In this document: positions 19,721 through 26,731 of the stretch, piece by piece
Numbering within the stretch: the first letter of the stretch is position 1
Layout of the letters: every line of letters starts with the position of its first letter
Source of the DNA: Nonomuraea coxensis DSM 45129
GTDB taxonomy: Bacteria; Actinomycetota; Actinomycetes; Streptosporangiales; Streptosporangiaceae
NCBI RefSeq assembly: GCF_019397265.1
Contig: NZ_CP068985.1
Coordinates: 8,774,501-8,838,500 of the forward strand
DNA length: 64,000 bases
Reading direction: 5' to 3'
Position numbers and translations under genes: made by a program
The notes under the pieces: model-generated
The model's input: the letters and a program-made list of their open reading frames with translations, nothing else
What the model was told of the DNA's origin: nothing
Database searches by the model: none

Positions 19721-19737
19721 AGTGATCTAATGACTAG
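19721..19737. promoter_or_regulatory. Candidate operator (17 bp) of the downstream FadR/GntR regulator
   Basis: AAGTGATCTAATGACTA matches 15 of 17 positions of the perfect palindrome AAGTGATCTAATCACTT that lies directly before the GntR regulator gene at 33279-33295. It is 36-52 bp upstream of the DUF4185-type gene start. The two sites are more than 13 kb apart and at the heads of two sugar-related operons, so a shared regulator is the simplest explanation. This is an inference from sequence similarity and position. Confidence 0.65.
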
Positions 19738-19773
19738 AACTGTAGGGAACCTCACCCCCCCCTAGGAACCACC

Positions 19774-20898
19774 ATGACGCGATTCCGTCCCGCCCTCGCA
19801 TCCCTGGCCATCGCGTTGCTCGGGTTCCCGGCGGCGCCCCTGCCGGCCGCCGCCGCCACGACCCCCGCCGCCTGCACCCCCGCCGCCGTCGCCGGCGCCA
19901 CCACGGACGCCCGGCTGACCGGCCTGTTCACCGCGTACGGCAACGACAACAGCCGCCTCGACGACTGGACGGGCGCCGACGGCACCTACTCGCTCCGTCT
20001 GCCGAGCGGCAAGGAGCTGTGGATCTTCTCCGACACCTTCCTCGGCCAGGTGAACCCCGACGGCTCGCGCCCGCCGGTCGTCGAGGAGGGCGGCACGACG
20101 GTCTTCCTCAACAACTCCTTCGCCGTCGAGCGCGACGGCCGCCTGTCCACCATCCACGACGGCACCGCCGCGAAGCCGACGGCCGTGATGCCGCCGCGTG
20201 ACGGCGACCACTGGTACTGGGCCGGCGACGCGACCCTCGCGGGCGGCGTCGTCGAGGTCACCTACCAGGAGTACGAGCGCTTCGGCACCGGCGCGTGGGA
20301 CTGGCGCTGGCACCGCAACGTGGTCGCCAGGTTCGCGCCGGGGCGGCTGGAGCGGCCGATCAGCGTGCACGACCTGCCCTCGGGGCACGGCGTCGCCTGG
20401 GCCTCGGCCACGATCGAGGACGGCGGCTACACCTACGTGTACGGGGTGGAGGACTTCGGCTCGCCGAAGTACATGCACCTCGCGCGGGTGCGGGGGCAGA
20501 GCCTGCTCGGGACGTGGGAGTTCCTGACGGCGGACGGCACCTGGTCACCGGACGAGACCGACTCGGCACGCATCATGAGCGGGGTGGCGAACGAGTACAG
20601 CGTCACCAAGGTCGGATCCTCATATGTCCTGATCACGCATGACACGACCGAGGCGCTGAGCCCCAACATCGTGGCCTACACCTCGTGCTCCCCGTCCGGG
20701 CCGTTCACCGGCAGGCAGCACGTCTACACGACGCCCGAGACCGGCGGCAACATCTTCACCTACAACGCCCACGCCCACCCCGACGTGGCCGGGGACGGGC
20801 TCGTGGTCTCGTACAACGTCAACAGCTTCGTCAACACCGACCACTACCGCGACGTCACCATCTACCGCCCCCGCTTCCTGGACGTGACCTTCAGGTGA
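19774..20898 (+). CDS. Secreted DUF4185/DUF5005-type beta-propeller protein
   Basis: 374 residues. A Sec signal (MTRFRPALASLAIALLGFPAAPLPAAAA) precedes a mostly beta domain with FSDTFLG, GDHWYWAGDATL, YVYGVEDFGSPKYMHLARV and GNIFTYNAHAHPDV, features of the five-bladed propeller fold shared with glycoside-hydrolase families 43 and 62. DUF4185 and DUF5005 members are predicted carbohydrate-active enzymes without a firm activity. The stop codon overlaps the next gene (GTGA), so it starts a three-gene operon with an epimerase-like protein and an SDR. Confidence 0.82.
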   Translation: MTRFRPALASLAIALLGFPAAPLPAAAATTPAACTPAAVAGATTDARLTGLFTAYGNDNSRLDDWTGADGTYSLRLPSGKELWIFSDTFLGQVNPDGSRPPVVEEGGTTVFLNNSFAVERDGRLSTIHDGTAAKPTAVMPPRDGDHWYWAGDATLAGGVVEVTYQEYERFGTGAWDWRWHRNVVARFAPGRLERPISVHDLPSGHGVAWASATIEDGGYTYVYGVEDFGSPKYMHLARVRGQSLLGTWEFLTADGTWSPDETDSARIMSGVANEYSVTKVGSSYVLITHDTTEALSPNIVAYTSCSPSGPFTGRQHVYTTPETGGNIFTYNAHAHPDVAGDGLVVSYNVNSFVNTDHYRDVTIYRPRFLDVTFR

Positions 20899-21908
20899 CG
20901 CGCAACTGGGGGGCGCGGCTGCGGCACGTCACCGTCGACGGGATGCGGGCGGTCGTGATGGAGAACGAGTCGCTGCGGGTGACCGTCGTGGCCGACAAGG
21001 GCGGGGACGTGGTGGAGTTCCTGTACAAGCCGACCGACACCGACTTCGTCTGGCTCGCGCCGCAGGGCCTGCGCAACCCGCGCGACCATCTCCAGGGCGC
21101 GGCCGACGACGTCGCCCCGTTCGTGGACCACTACGAGGGCGGCTGGCAGGAGGTGTTCCCGAACGGCGGCGCGCCCAGCGAGTACCGGGGCGCGCGGCTG
21201 GCCCAGCACGGGGAAGTCGCCGGGCTGCCGTGGTCGTACGAGGTCGTCACCGACCGCGAGGACGAGGTCGCCGTCCGGCTCGCGGTGCGGACGCGGCGGC
21301 TGCCGTACCGGGTGGAGAGGGTGCTGCGGCTGCGGTCGGGCGTGGCCGCGCTGGAGGTCGAGGGGGCGGCCACGAACGACTCCCCCGTCCCGCTGCACGC
21401 GATGTGGGGACAGCACATCGTGTACGGCCGGCCGTTCCTGCGCGCGGGGGCCAGGATCAGGCTGCCGGAGGGCGTGCGGGTGATCCCGCACGCGAGCGCG
21501 ATCGGCCCCGGCGGGCGGCGGGTGCGCGCGGGCGGGCCGTGGGAGTGGCCGCTGGTCCCCGCCGACGCGGGCGGCGTGACGGATCTGAGCGTGGTGCAGG
21601 AGCCGGGGTCGCCGAGCGACATCGTGTACCTGACGGGCTTCGGCGACACGGGCTGGTACGAGATCTCAGGAGATATCGGCATGAGGGTGGCGTGGGACGC
21701 CACGCTCCTCCCCTACCTGTGGATGTGGCAGGAACTCGGCGCGTCCACCGGCTACCCCTGGTGGGGACGGGCGTACACGGTGGGGCTCGAACCGTTCTCC
21801 AGCCTGCCGACCGACGGCCTCGCCGCCGCGGTGGCCAACGGGACGGCCCTCGCCCTCGGCCCCCACGAGACGAAGAGGTTGCGGATGCGCGCGGAGGTGC
21901 TGGCATGA
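20895..21908 (+). CDS. Aldose 1-epimerase-like (galactose-mutarotase fold) protein
   Basis: 337 residues from GTG 20895, which overlaps the preceding stop by GTGA. The fold is a large beta-sandwich with a conserved core GGWQEVFPNGG and HAMWGQHIVYG, then WWGRAYTVGLEP near the end, as in the DUF4432/aldose-epimerase-like clan that binds a sugar ring. It lacks the classical His-Asp pair at easily recognised positions, so mutarotase activity is inferred from fold. It is cotranscribed with the SDR that follows, overlapping it by ATGA. Confidence 0.8.
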   Translation: MTRNWGARLRHVTVDGMRAVVMENESLRVTVVADKGGDVVEFLYKPTDTDFVWLAPQGLRNPRDHLQGAADDVAPFVDHYEGGWQEVFPNGGAPSEYRGARLAQHGEVAGLPWSYEVVTDREDEVAVRLAVRTRRLPYRVERVLRLRSGVAALEVEGAATNDSPVPLHAMWGQHIVYGRPFLRAGARIRLPEGVRVIPHASAIGPGGRRVRAGGPWEWPLVPADAGGVTDLSVVQEPGSPSDIVYLTGFGDTGWYEISGDIGMRVAWDATLLPYLWMWQELGASTGYPWWGRAYTVGLEPFSSLPTDGLAAAVANGTALALGPHETKRLRMRAEVLA

Positions 21909-22675
21909 GCGAGTTCGACGGCAAGGTGGCGCTGGTCACGGGCGGCTCGACGGGGATCGGGCGGGCGGTGGTGGACCGGCTGGCCGCCGGAGGGGCGTCG
22001 GTGGTGTTCTGCGGCGTGGACCCGGGCGCCGAGCTCGACGGCGAGCGGGTGCTCGGCCGCACGGCCGACGTGCGCCGCGCCGGCCAGATGCGCGACCTGG
22101 TGGAGCTGGCGGTCTCCCGGTTCGGCGGGCTCGACGTCGTGGTGACCTGCGCGGGCGTGCAACGCTACGGCACCGTCGAGGACACCCCCGAGGAGGTCTG
22201 GGACGAGGTGCTGGACATCAACCTCAAGGGCGTCTACCTCACCTGCAAGGCCGCCGTCCCCCGGCTCAGGGAGCGCGGCGGCGGCTCGATCGTGCTCATG
22301 TCGTCGGTGCAGGCGTTCTCCTCGCAGGCCCAGGTGGCGGCCTACACCGCGAGCAAGGCCGCGATCAACGGCCTGACCAGGGCCATGGCGCTCGACCACG
22401 CGGCCGACGGCATCCGGGTCAACGTCGTGTGCCCGGGGTCGGTGGACACGCCGATGCTGCGCTGGGCGGCCGACCTGTGGCGGGGGGAGCTGTCGCAGGA
22501 GGAGCAGGTCAGGCAGTGGGGGCGGGCGCATCCGCTGGGCCGGGTGGCGCGGCCGGAGGAGGTGGCGGAGCTGGTCGCCTTCCTCGCCGGGCCGCGCTCG
22601 TCGTTCATCACGGGGGCCGAGCACCGCGTGGACGGCGGCCTGCTGGCGCAGAACCCGGCGGCGCTCCCCGATTAG
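21905..22675 (+). CDS. SDR family NAD(P)-dependent oxidoreductase
   Basis: 256 residues. Short-chain dehydrogenase with TGGSTGIG cofactor motif near residue 12, CAGVQ (NAG-like) near 77 and catalytic Y-x-x-x-K as AYTASK near 149; MSSVQAFS supplies the Ser. The C-terminal SFITGAEHRVDGG is a standard SDR ending. The first Gly-rich motif with Asp after the second strand (GVDPG) suggests NAD use. Together with the epimerase-like and DUF4185 genes it likely oxidises a sugar or sugar acid; the substrate is unknown. Confidence 0.92.
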   Translation: MSEFDGKVALVTGGSTGIGRAVVDRLAAGGASVVFCGVDPGAELDGERVLGRTADVRRAGQMRDLVELAVSRFGGLDVVVTCAGVQRYGTVEDTPEEVWDEVLDINLKGVYLTCKAAVPRLRERGGGSIVLMSSVQAFSSQAQVAAYTASKAAINGLTRAMALDHAADGIRVNVVCPGSVDTPMLRWAADLWRGELSQEEQVRQWGRAHPLGRVARPEEVAELVAFLAGPRSSFITGAEHRVDGGLLAQNPAALPD

Positions 22676-22796
22676 GCGTTTTTCCATTCCCGAACGGCAA
22701 GAATTGCGTCAACTGACGAGAACTCACAGGCCGGGTAATCGATTCCGCACGCTAGGTTACGTGCTCGAAAAGACCCACCCGACAGAGGAGAGACCT

Positions 22797-23216
22797 GTGA
22801 GGCTCACCGGAAAGGCCGCCGGCCTCGTCGCGGCGGCCGCCCTGTTCACCGTGGTCGCCCCGGCCGCCACGGCGGTGGCCGGCCCCCGCTCGACCTGCTA
22901 CGGCGGCCGTGTCTGCCTGTACGCGGGCTTCGACTACAACCGCGGGCAGGTCGACCATTGGCGCGACTTCGTCGCGGACGATGCGAACTTCGCCGACAAC
23001 AACTGGCTGAACTGGGACTTCAGTAATTCCTGGCAGAGCATGGACAACGACACCAGTTCGGTGCGCAATCGCATCGGCTGCAGCGCCACTCTCTGGCAGC
23101 ACCCGGGTTACACCGGAGCGCACAGCACATTCACCCACAATTCCAACGACGGGTTCCTCGCGAACAACGCCGTCGGCAGCGACCGCGTCAGCTCGCTCGA
23201 CATCTGGTGCCGCTGA
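22797..23216 (+). CDS. Secreted peptidase-inhibitor-I36-like protein
   Basis: 139 residues. Start GTG 22797 follows GAGGAGAG. A Sec signal (VRLTGKAAGLVAAAALFTVVAPAATAVA) precedes a mature domain of about 110 residues with four cysteines (CYGGRVCLY ... IGCSATLW ... IWCR) and repeated aromatic Gly/Asn-rich strands, like the I36 metalloprotease inhibitor (SMPI) and beta-gamma crystallin fold. Whether it inhibits a protease is not shown by the sequence. It lies on its own promoter after the SDR operon and overlaps the start of the next lipoprotein. Confidence 0.8.
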   Translation: MRLTGKAAGLVAAAALFTVVAPAATAVAGPRSTCYGGRVCLYAGFDYNRGQVDHWRDFVADDANFADNNWLNWDFSNSWQSMDNDTSSVRNRIGCSATLWQHPGYTGAHSTFTHNSNDGFLANNAVGSDRVSSLDIWCR

Positions 23217-24103
23217 CCACGAACGGGGGCGCCGGTTTCCTGACCTGGCCGCGGGGAACCGGCTGCCGCGCTCTTCTCGCGGGCACGTCGCTGCTGGCCG
23301 TGACCGCCTGCGGGACGGAGACGCCGGCCCGCCCGGAGGCCGCGACGCGGCTGGTGCTGCCCTTCGACGCCTACAGGACCACCCCCGGGCAGCGGGCCAC
23401 GCTGGGCGACGCGCACAACCTCCTGGTGAGGCGGTGCATGCGCGCGCGGGGCGTCGCCGTCGAGCCGCCCGCCGAGGACCCGGCGCTCATCGCCGCGCTC
23501 GATCCCGGCAACTCCCGCCGCTACGGCGTCGTCGACACCGTGGCGGCCGGCCGCCACGGCTACCACCTGGCCCGCCCGCCGTCCCCCGACACGACCGCCG
23601 CCTGGGCGGCCGCGCTGCCCGCCGCCACCCGCGACCACCTGTACGGCGACGGCGGGCGAGGCGGCTGCCTGGACCGGGCCTCGCGCGTCCTCGCGCGCGG
23701 CGCGCCGAAGGCGGACTGGCCGTGGTTCTCCCGCCAGGACGCGCTCACGCTGGAGCGGTCGGCCAGGACCCCCGGGGTGGTCGCGGCGGCCGGCCGCTGG
23801 CGGGCGTGCATGAGCCGCTCCGGCCACGGCTACCCGTCCCCCGAGGCGGCCATCGGCGATCGCCGCTGGGACCTCGACGAGCGGACCGTCACCGAGGACG
23901 AGAAGCGGACCGCGGTCGCCGACACGCGCTGCAAGTGGTCCTCGGGCCTGGTCGCCGCCTGGCACGCGGCCGACGTGGAACTGCAGCGGGCGCTCGTCCG
24001 CGACCACGCCGCCCGCTTCGCCGCGCTCCGCGCCGACCTCGCGCACCGGCTGCGGCGGGCGTCAGCCGTTCTCGCCGCGGACGAAGGCGGCCAGGTCGGC
24101 TGA
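23207..24103 (+). CDS. Lipoprotein of unknown function
   Basis: 298 residues from GTG 23207, overlapping the preceding stop by a few bases. A signal peptide ends VTAC with a candidate lipidated Cys near residue 35. The mature part has six further cysteines (RRCMRARG, GGCLDRAS, RACMSRSG, TRCKW) spaced through helical segments, suggesting disulfide bonds, and resembles secreted lipoproteins common in Streptosporangiales. No enzymatic motif. It runs tail-to-tail into the S10 peptidase gene with a 42-nt overlap. Confidence 0.72.
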   Translation: MPLTTNGGAGFLTWPRGTGCRALLAGTSLLAVTACGTETPARPEAATRLVLPFDAYRTTPGQRATLGDAHNLLVRRCMRARGVAVEPPAEDPALIAALDPGNSRRYGVVDTVAAGRHGYHLARPPSPDTTAAWAAALPAATRDHLYGDGGRGGCLDRASRVLARGAPKADWPWFSRQDALTLERSARTPGVVAAAGRWRACMSRSGHGYPSPEAAIGDRRWDLDERTVTEDEKRTAVADTRCKWSSGLVAAWHAADVELQRALVRDHAARFAALRADLAHRLRRASAVLAADEGGQVG

Positions 24104-25498
24104 CTGGCGCAGCCTGCTGGGCTCGTGGACGTACATCATGTGCCCGGCCTCGTAGTAGGCGAACTCGATGTTGGCGGCCAGCTCGGGCGGCACCGGCAGG
24201 TGCGCGAAGGTGTGCTCGGCGGCGAAGTACGGCGTCGCGCCGTCGTGGTAGCCGCAGGCCACGTGCACGCGCAGGTGCGGGTTGGCCCGCATGGCCGCCG
24301 CCAGCTTGTCGACGACCTGCACGTGCGCGCCCTCGAACTCCTTGAACGACCACGGATGCACCCGCGAGGTGAGCAGCTCGTACGGCAGGTCGTTCGCGTA
24401 GTCCAGCTCGGTCCGCAGGTAGTGGTTGAGCGCGGCGCTGTACGGGCCCACGATCGCGTTCATGCTGGGGTCGGCCGTGAAGTGCTCGCGCCCGGCGTCG
24501 GGGTCCCAGCCGGTGAAGCGGCCGTCGAGCCGCCCGACGACCTGGCGGCGCGAGCGCAGCAGCTCGGTGAAGAACCTGATGTGCTCGACGCGCAGGTCCA
24601 CCCGGTCGACGTAGTCCTCGCTCAGCCCGGTCAGCGCGGCGATCCTGGCGACGGCGTCGGCGCGCTCCTCTGGGGTGAGGCGGGCGCCGCGGGCCAGCGC
24701 CCACGGGTAGTCGCGGGCGGCGTACTCCTCGGCCTCGCGCAGCACGTCGGCGAGCGGCCGGTCGCCGTGCAGCCCGTGGTAGTGGGCGATGGCGGCGTAG
24801 GTCGGCAGGTAGAGGGCGTAGGCGAGGTCGTTGCCCTGGTTGAAGTCGCCGGTGATGAAGTCGAGCACCGAGGAGATCAGCATGACGCCGTTGAGGTACA
24901 TGCCGTAGCGCGACTGCAGGTGGTCGGCGAGGCCGGCCGCCCTGATCGTCCCGTACGACTCGCCGGCCAGGTACTTCGGCGACATCCAGCGCCCGTTCCT
25001 GGTGGTCCAGAGCCGGATGATCTCGCCGACGGACTCCAGGTCGCCGGTGAAGCCGTGGTACGGCTCCGCCTTCTCCCCCTCGGCGGCCCGCGAGTAGCCG
25101 GTGGAGACCGGGTCGATGAAGACGAGGTCGCTCACCGTGAGCAGGGTCTCCTCGTTGTCCGCCAGCCCGTACGGCGGCGGCAGCAGCGCTCCCGCGTCGC
25201 CCATCACCACCCGGCGCGGCCCCAGCACGCCGAGGTGCAGCCACACGCTGGACGAGCCGGGCCCGCCGTTGAAGGCGAAGGTGACGGGACGGCTCCCGGG
25301 GTCGGCGCCGTCCAGCGTGTACGCCGTCACGAAGACCTCGGCCTTGGGCCGCAGCCCGTCGAACCTGCCTTCGGTGAACACCTCCTCGCGCAGCACCATC
25401 GTGCCGGTGACGGCGGTGTAGGTCTGGCCGGAGGGGAGGGAGTGGGAGGTGGTCACCAGGTTGTCAGCGGGAGGGGCAGGCTGTGATGTTTCCGACAT
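24062..25498 (-). CDS. S10-family serine carboxypeptidase
   Basis: 478 residues. Alpha/beta-hydrolase fold carboxypeptidase with the catalytic Ser in LAGESYGTIRAAG near residue 183, an oxyanion-forming FNGGPGSSSVW near residue 76, and the C-terminal catalytic His in YEAGHMMYVHE; the Asp is in the GYHDGATPYF region. No signal peptide is seen (MSETSQPAPP start), so unlike eukaryotic S10 enzymes it appears cytoplasmic, as in many actinobacterial copies. It overlaps the convergent lipoprotein gene by 42 nt and is followed upstream by the enolase-superfamily gene on the same strand. Confidence 0.9.
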   Translation of the reverse strand: MSETSQPAPPADNLVTTSHSLPSGQTYTAVTGTMVLREEVFTEGRFDGLRPKAEVFVTAYTLDGADPGSRPVTFAFNGGPGSSSVWLHLGVLGPRRVVMGDAGALLPPPYGLADNEETLLTVSDLVFIDPVSTGYSRAAEGEKAEPYHGFTGDLESVGEIIRLWTTRNGRWMSPKYLAGESYGTIRAAGLADHLQSRYGMYLNGVMLISSVLDFITGDFNQGNDLAYALYLPTYAAIAHYHGLHGDRPLADVLREAEEYAARDYPWALARGARLTPEERADAVARIAALTGLSEDYVDRVDLRVEHIRFFTELLRSRRQVVGRLDGRFTGWDPDAGREHFTADPSMNAIVGPYSAALNHYLRTELDYANDLPYELLTSRVHPWSFKEFEGAHVQVVDKLAAAMRANPHLRVHVACGYHDGATPYFAAEHTFAHLPVPPELAANIEFAYYEAGHMMYVHEPSRLRQSADLAAFVRGENG

Positions 25499-25507
25499 AG
25501 CGCCCCA

Positions 25508-26731
25508 TTATGGAGTGGCGACGTCGGGGTCGGCGAAACGTTCGTTCGGGACAGTGGCGTACCAGCCGGGCCGGCCGGGATCGCGGTCGTACGGATAGCC
25601 GCCGAGCTCCCGGTACAGCTCCGCGTAGCGCTCCACCCGCTCGCGGTCCAGGTCCACCCCGAGCCCCGGCCCGGACGGCACCGCGATGGCCCCGCCCGAG
25701 TAGGCGAGCTTGCCGCCCGCGATGACGTCGTCGCGGAGCTGGTGGTAGTGGGCGTCGGCGGCGTAGGTGAGGTTGGGCAGCACCGCGCCGAGGTGCAGCA
25801 TGGTCGCGAGCTGAATGCCCAGCTCCCCCGACGAGTGCACGGCCACGCCGAGCTGGAACGTCTCGCACACCCCCGCCGCCTTCACGCACGGCCGCACCCC
25901 GCCCCAGAACGTGGTGTCGAGCAGCACGACGTCGGCGGCCCTGCGCAGCACGTTGGAGGCGAGCTGCTCGAAGTTGACGACGACGGTGTTGGTCGCGAGC
26001 GGCACCCGCACCCGCTCGCGCACCGCGCGCAGCCCCTCCAGACCCCAGACCGGGTCCTCCAGGTAGTCGTTGTTCAGCCCCTCGATGGCCTTGCCGAAAC
26101 GCAGCCCCTCGGCGACCGACAGCACGGCGTTGGGGTCGTACCTGAGCCGGTCGCCGGGGAACGCCTCGGCGAGCGCCCGGTAGCACTCCAGCTCGTGGTC
26201 CGGCGGGAAGACGCCGCCCTTCAGCTTGTGGACGGTGAAGCCGTGCGCCTCCTTCAGCCGCCGGGTGTGCTCCACGAGCTGGTCGGGGGTGCGGACCTCG
26301 GCGTGCCCGTCGCCCGCGTAGCGGAAGAACAGGTACGACGCGAACGGCACCTCCTCCCGCAGCCGCCCGCCGAGCAGGTCGCACACCGCCACCCCGAGCT
26401 GCCGCCCGATGAGGTCGAGGCAGGCGAACTCGACCGCCGCGAGGAGCTGGGTGCGGTTGTTGTAGAGCGAGGCCGTCGGATTGGCGATCTTGAACCGGAG
26501 GGCTTCGAGCTGGAAGGGGTCGTGGCCCTTCAGGTACGGCAGCAGCGCGCGGAAGGCCGACTCCGCGCTCTCCCCGCCGCCGCCCATCTCGCCCAGGCCG
26601 ACGAGCCCGTTGTCGGCCTCGACCTCGACGATCGTACGGACGAAGCGCCCCCAGTGCGCGCCGTTGCTGTGCCGCAGCGGCGCTTCCAGCGGCACGGCCA
26701 CCGTGGTGGCCCGGACGTCGACGATCTTCAC
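25508..26731 (-). CDS. Enolase-superfamily sugar-acid dehydratase (glucarate dehydratase-like)
   Basis: 407 residues from GTG 26731, which overlaps the mannosidase stop (GTGA). The N-terminal capping domain is followed by a barrel with K-x-K as HKLKGG, metal ligands in YDPNA, LEDPV and ATNTVVV, and the catalytic His in AVHSSGELG. The KxK motif and HSSGE region fit the glucarate dehydratase subgroup, which removes water from aldarates to give 5-keto-4-deoxyglucarate, but specificity needs proof. It ends the sugar operon headed by the GntR regulator. Confidence 0.87.
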   Translation of the reverse strand: MKIVDVRATTVAVPLEAPLRHSNGAHWGRFVRTIVEVEADNGLVGLGEMGGGGESAESAFRALLPYLKGHDPFQLEALRFKIANPTASLYNNRTQLLAAVEFACLDLIGRQLGVAVCDLLGGRLREEVPFASYLFFRYAGDGHAEVRTPDQLVEHTRRLKEAHGFTVHKLKGGVFPPDHELECYRALAEAFPGDRLRYDPNAVLSVAEGLRFGKAIEGLNNDYLEDPVWGLEGLRAVRERVRVPLATNTVVVNFEQLASNVLRRAADVVLLDTTFWGGVRPCVKAAGVCETFQLGVAVHSSGELGIQLATMLHLGAVLPNLTYAADAHYHQLRDDVIAGGKLAYSGGAIAVPSGPGLGVDLDRERVERYAELYRELGGYPYDRDPGRPGWYATVPNERFADPDVATP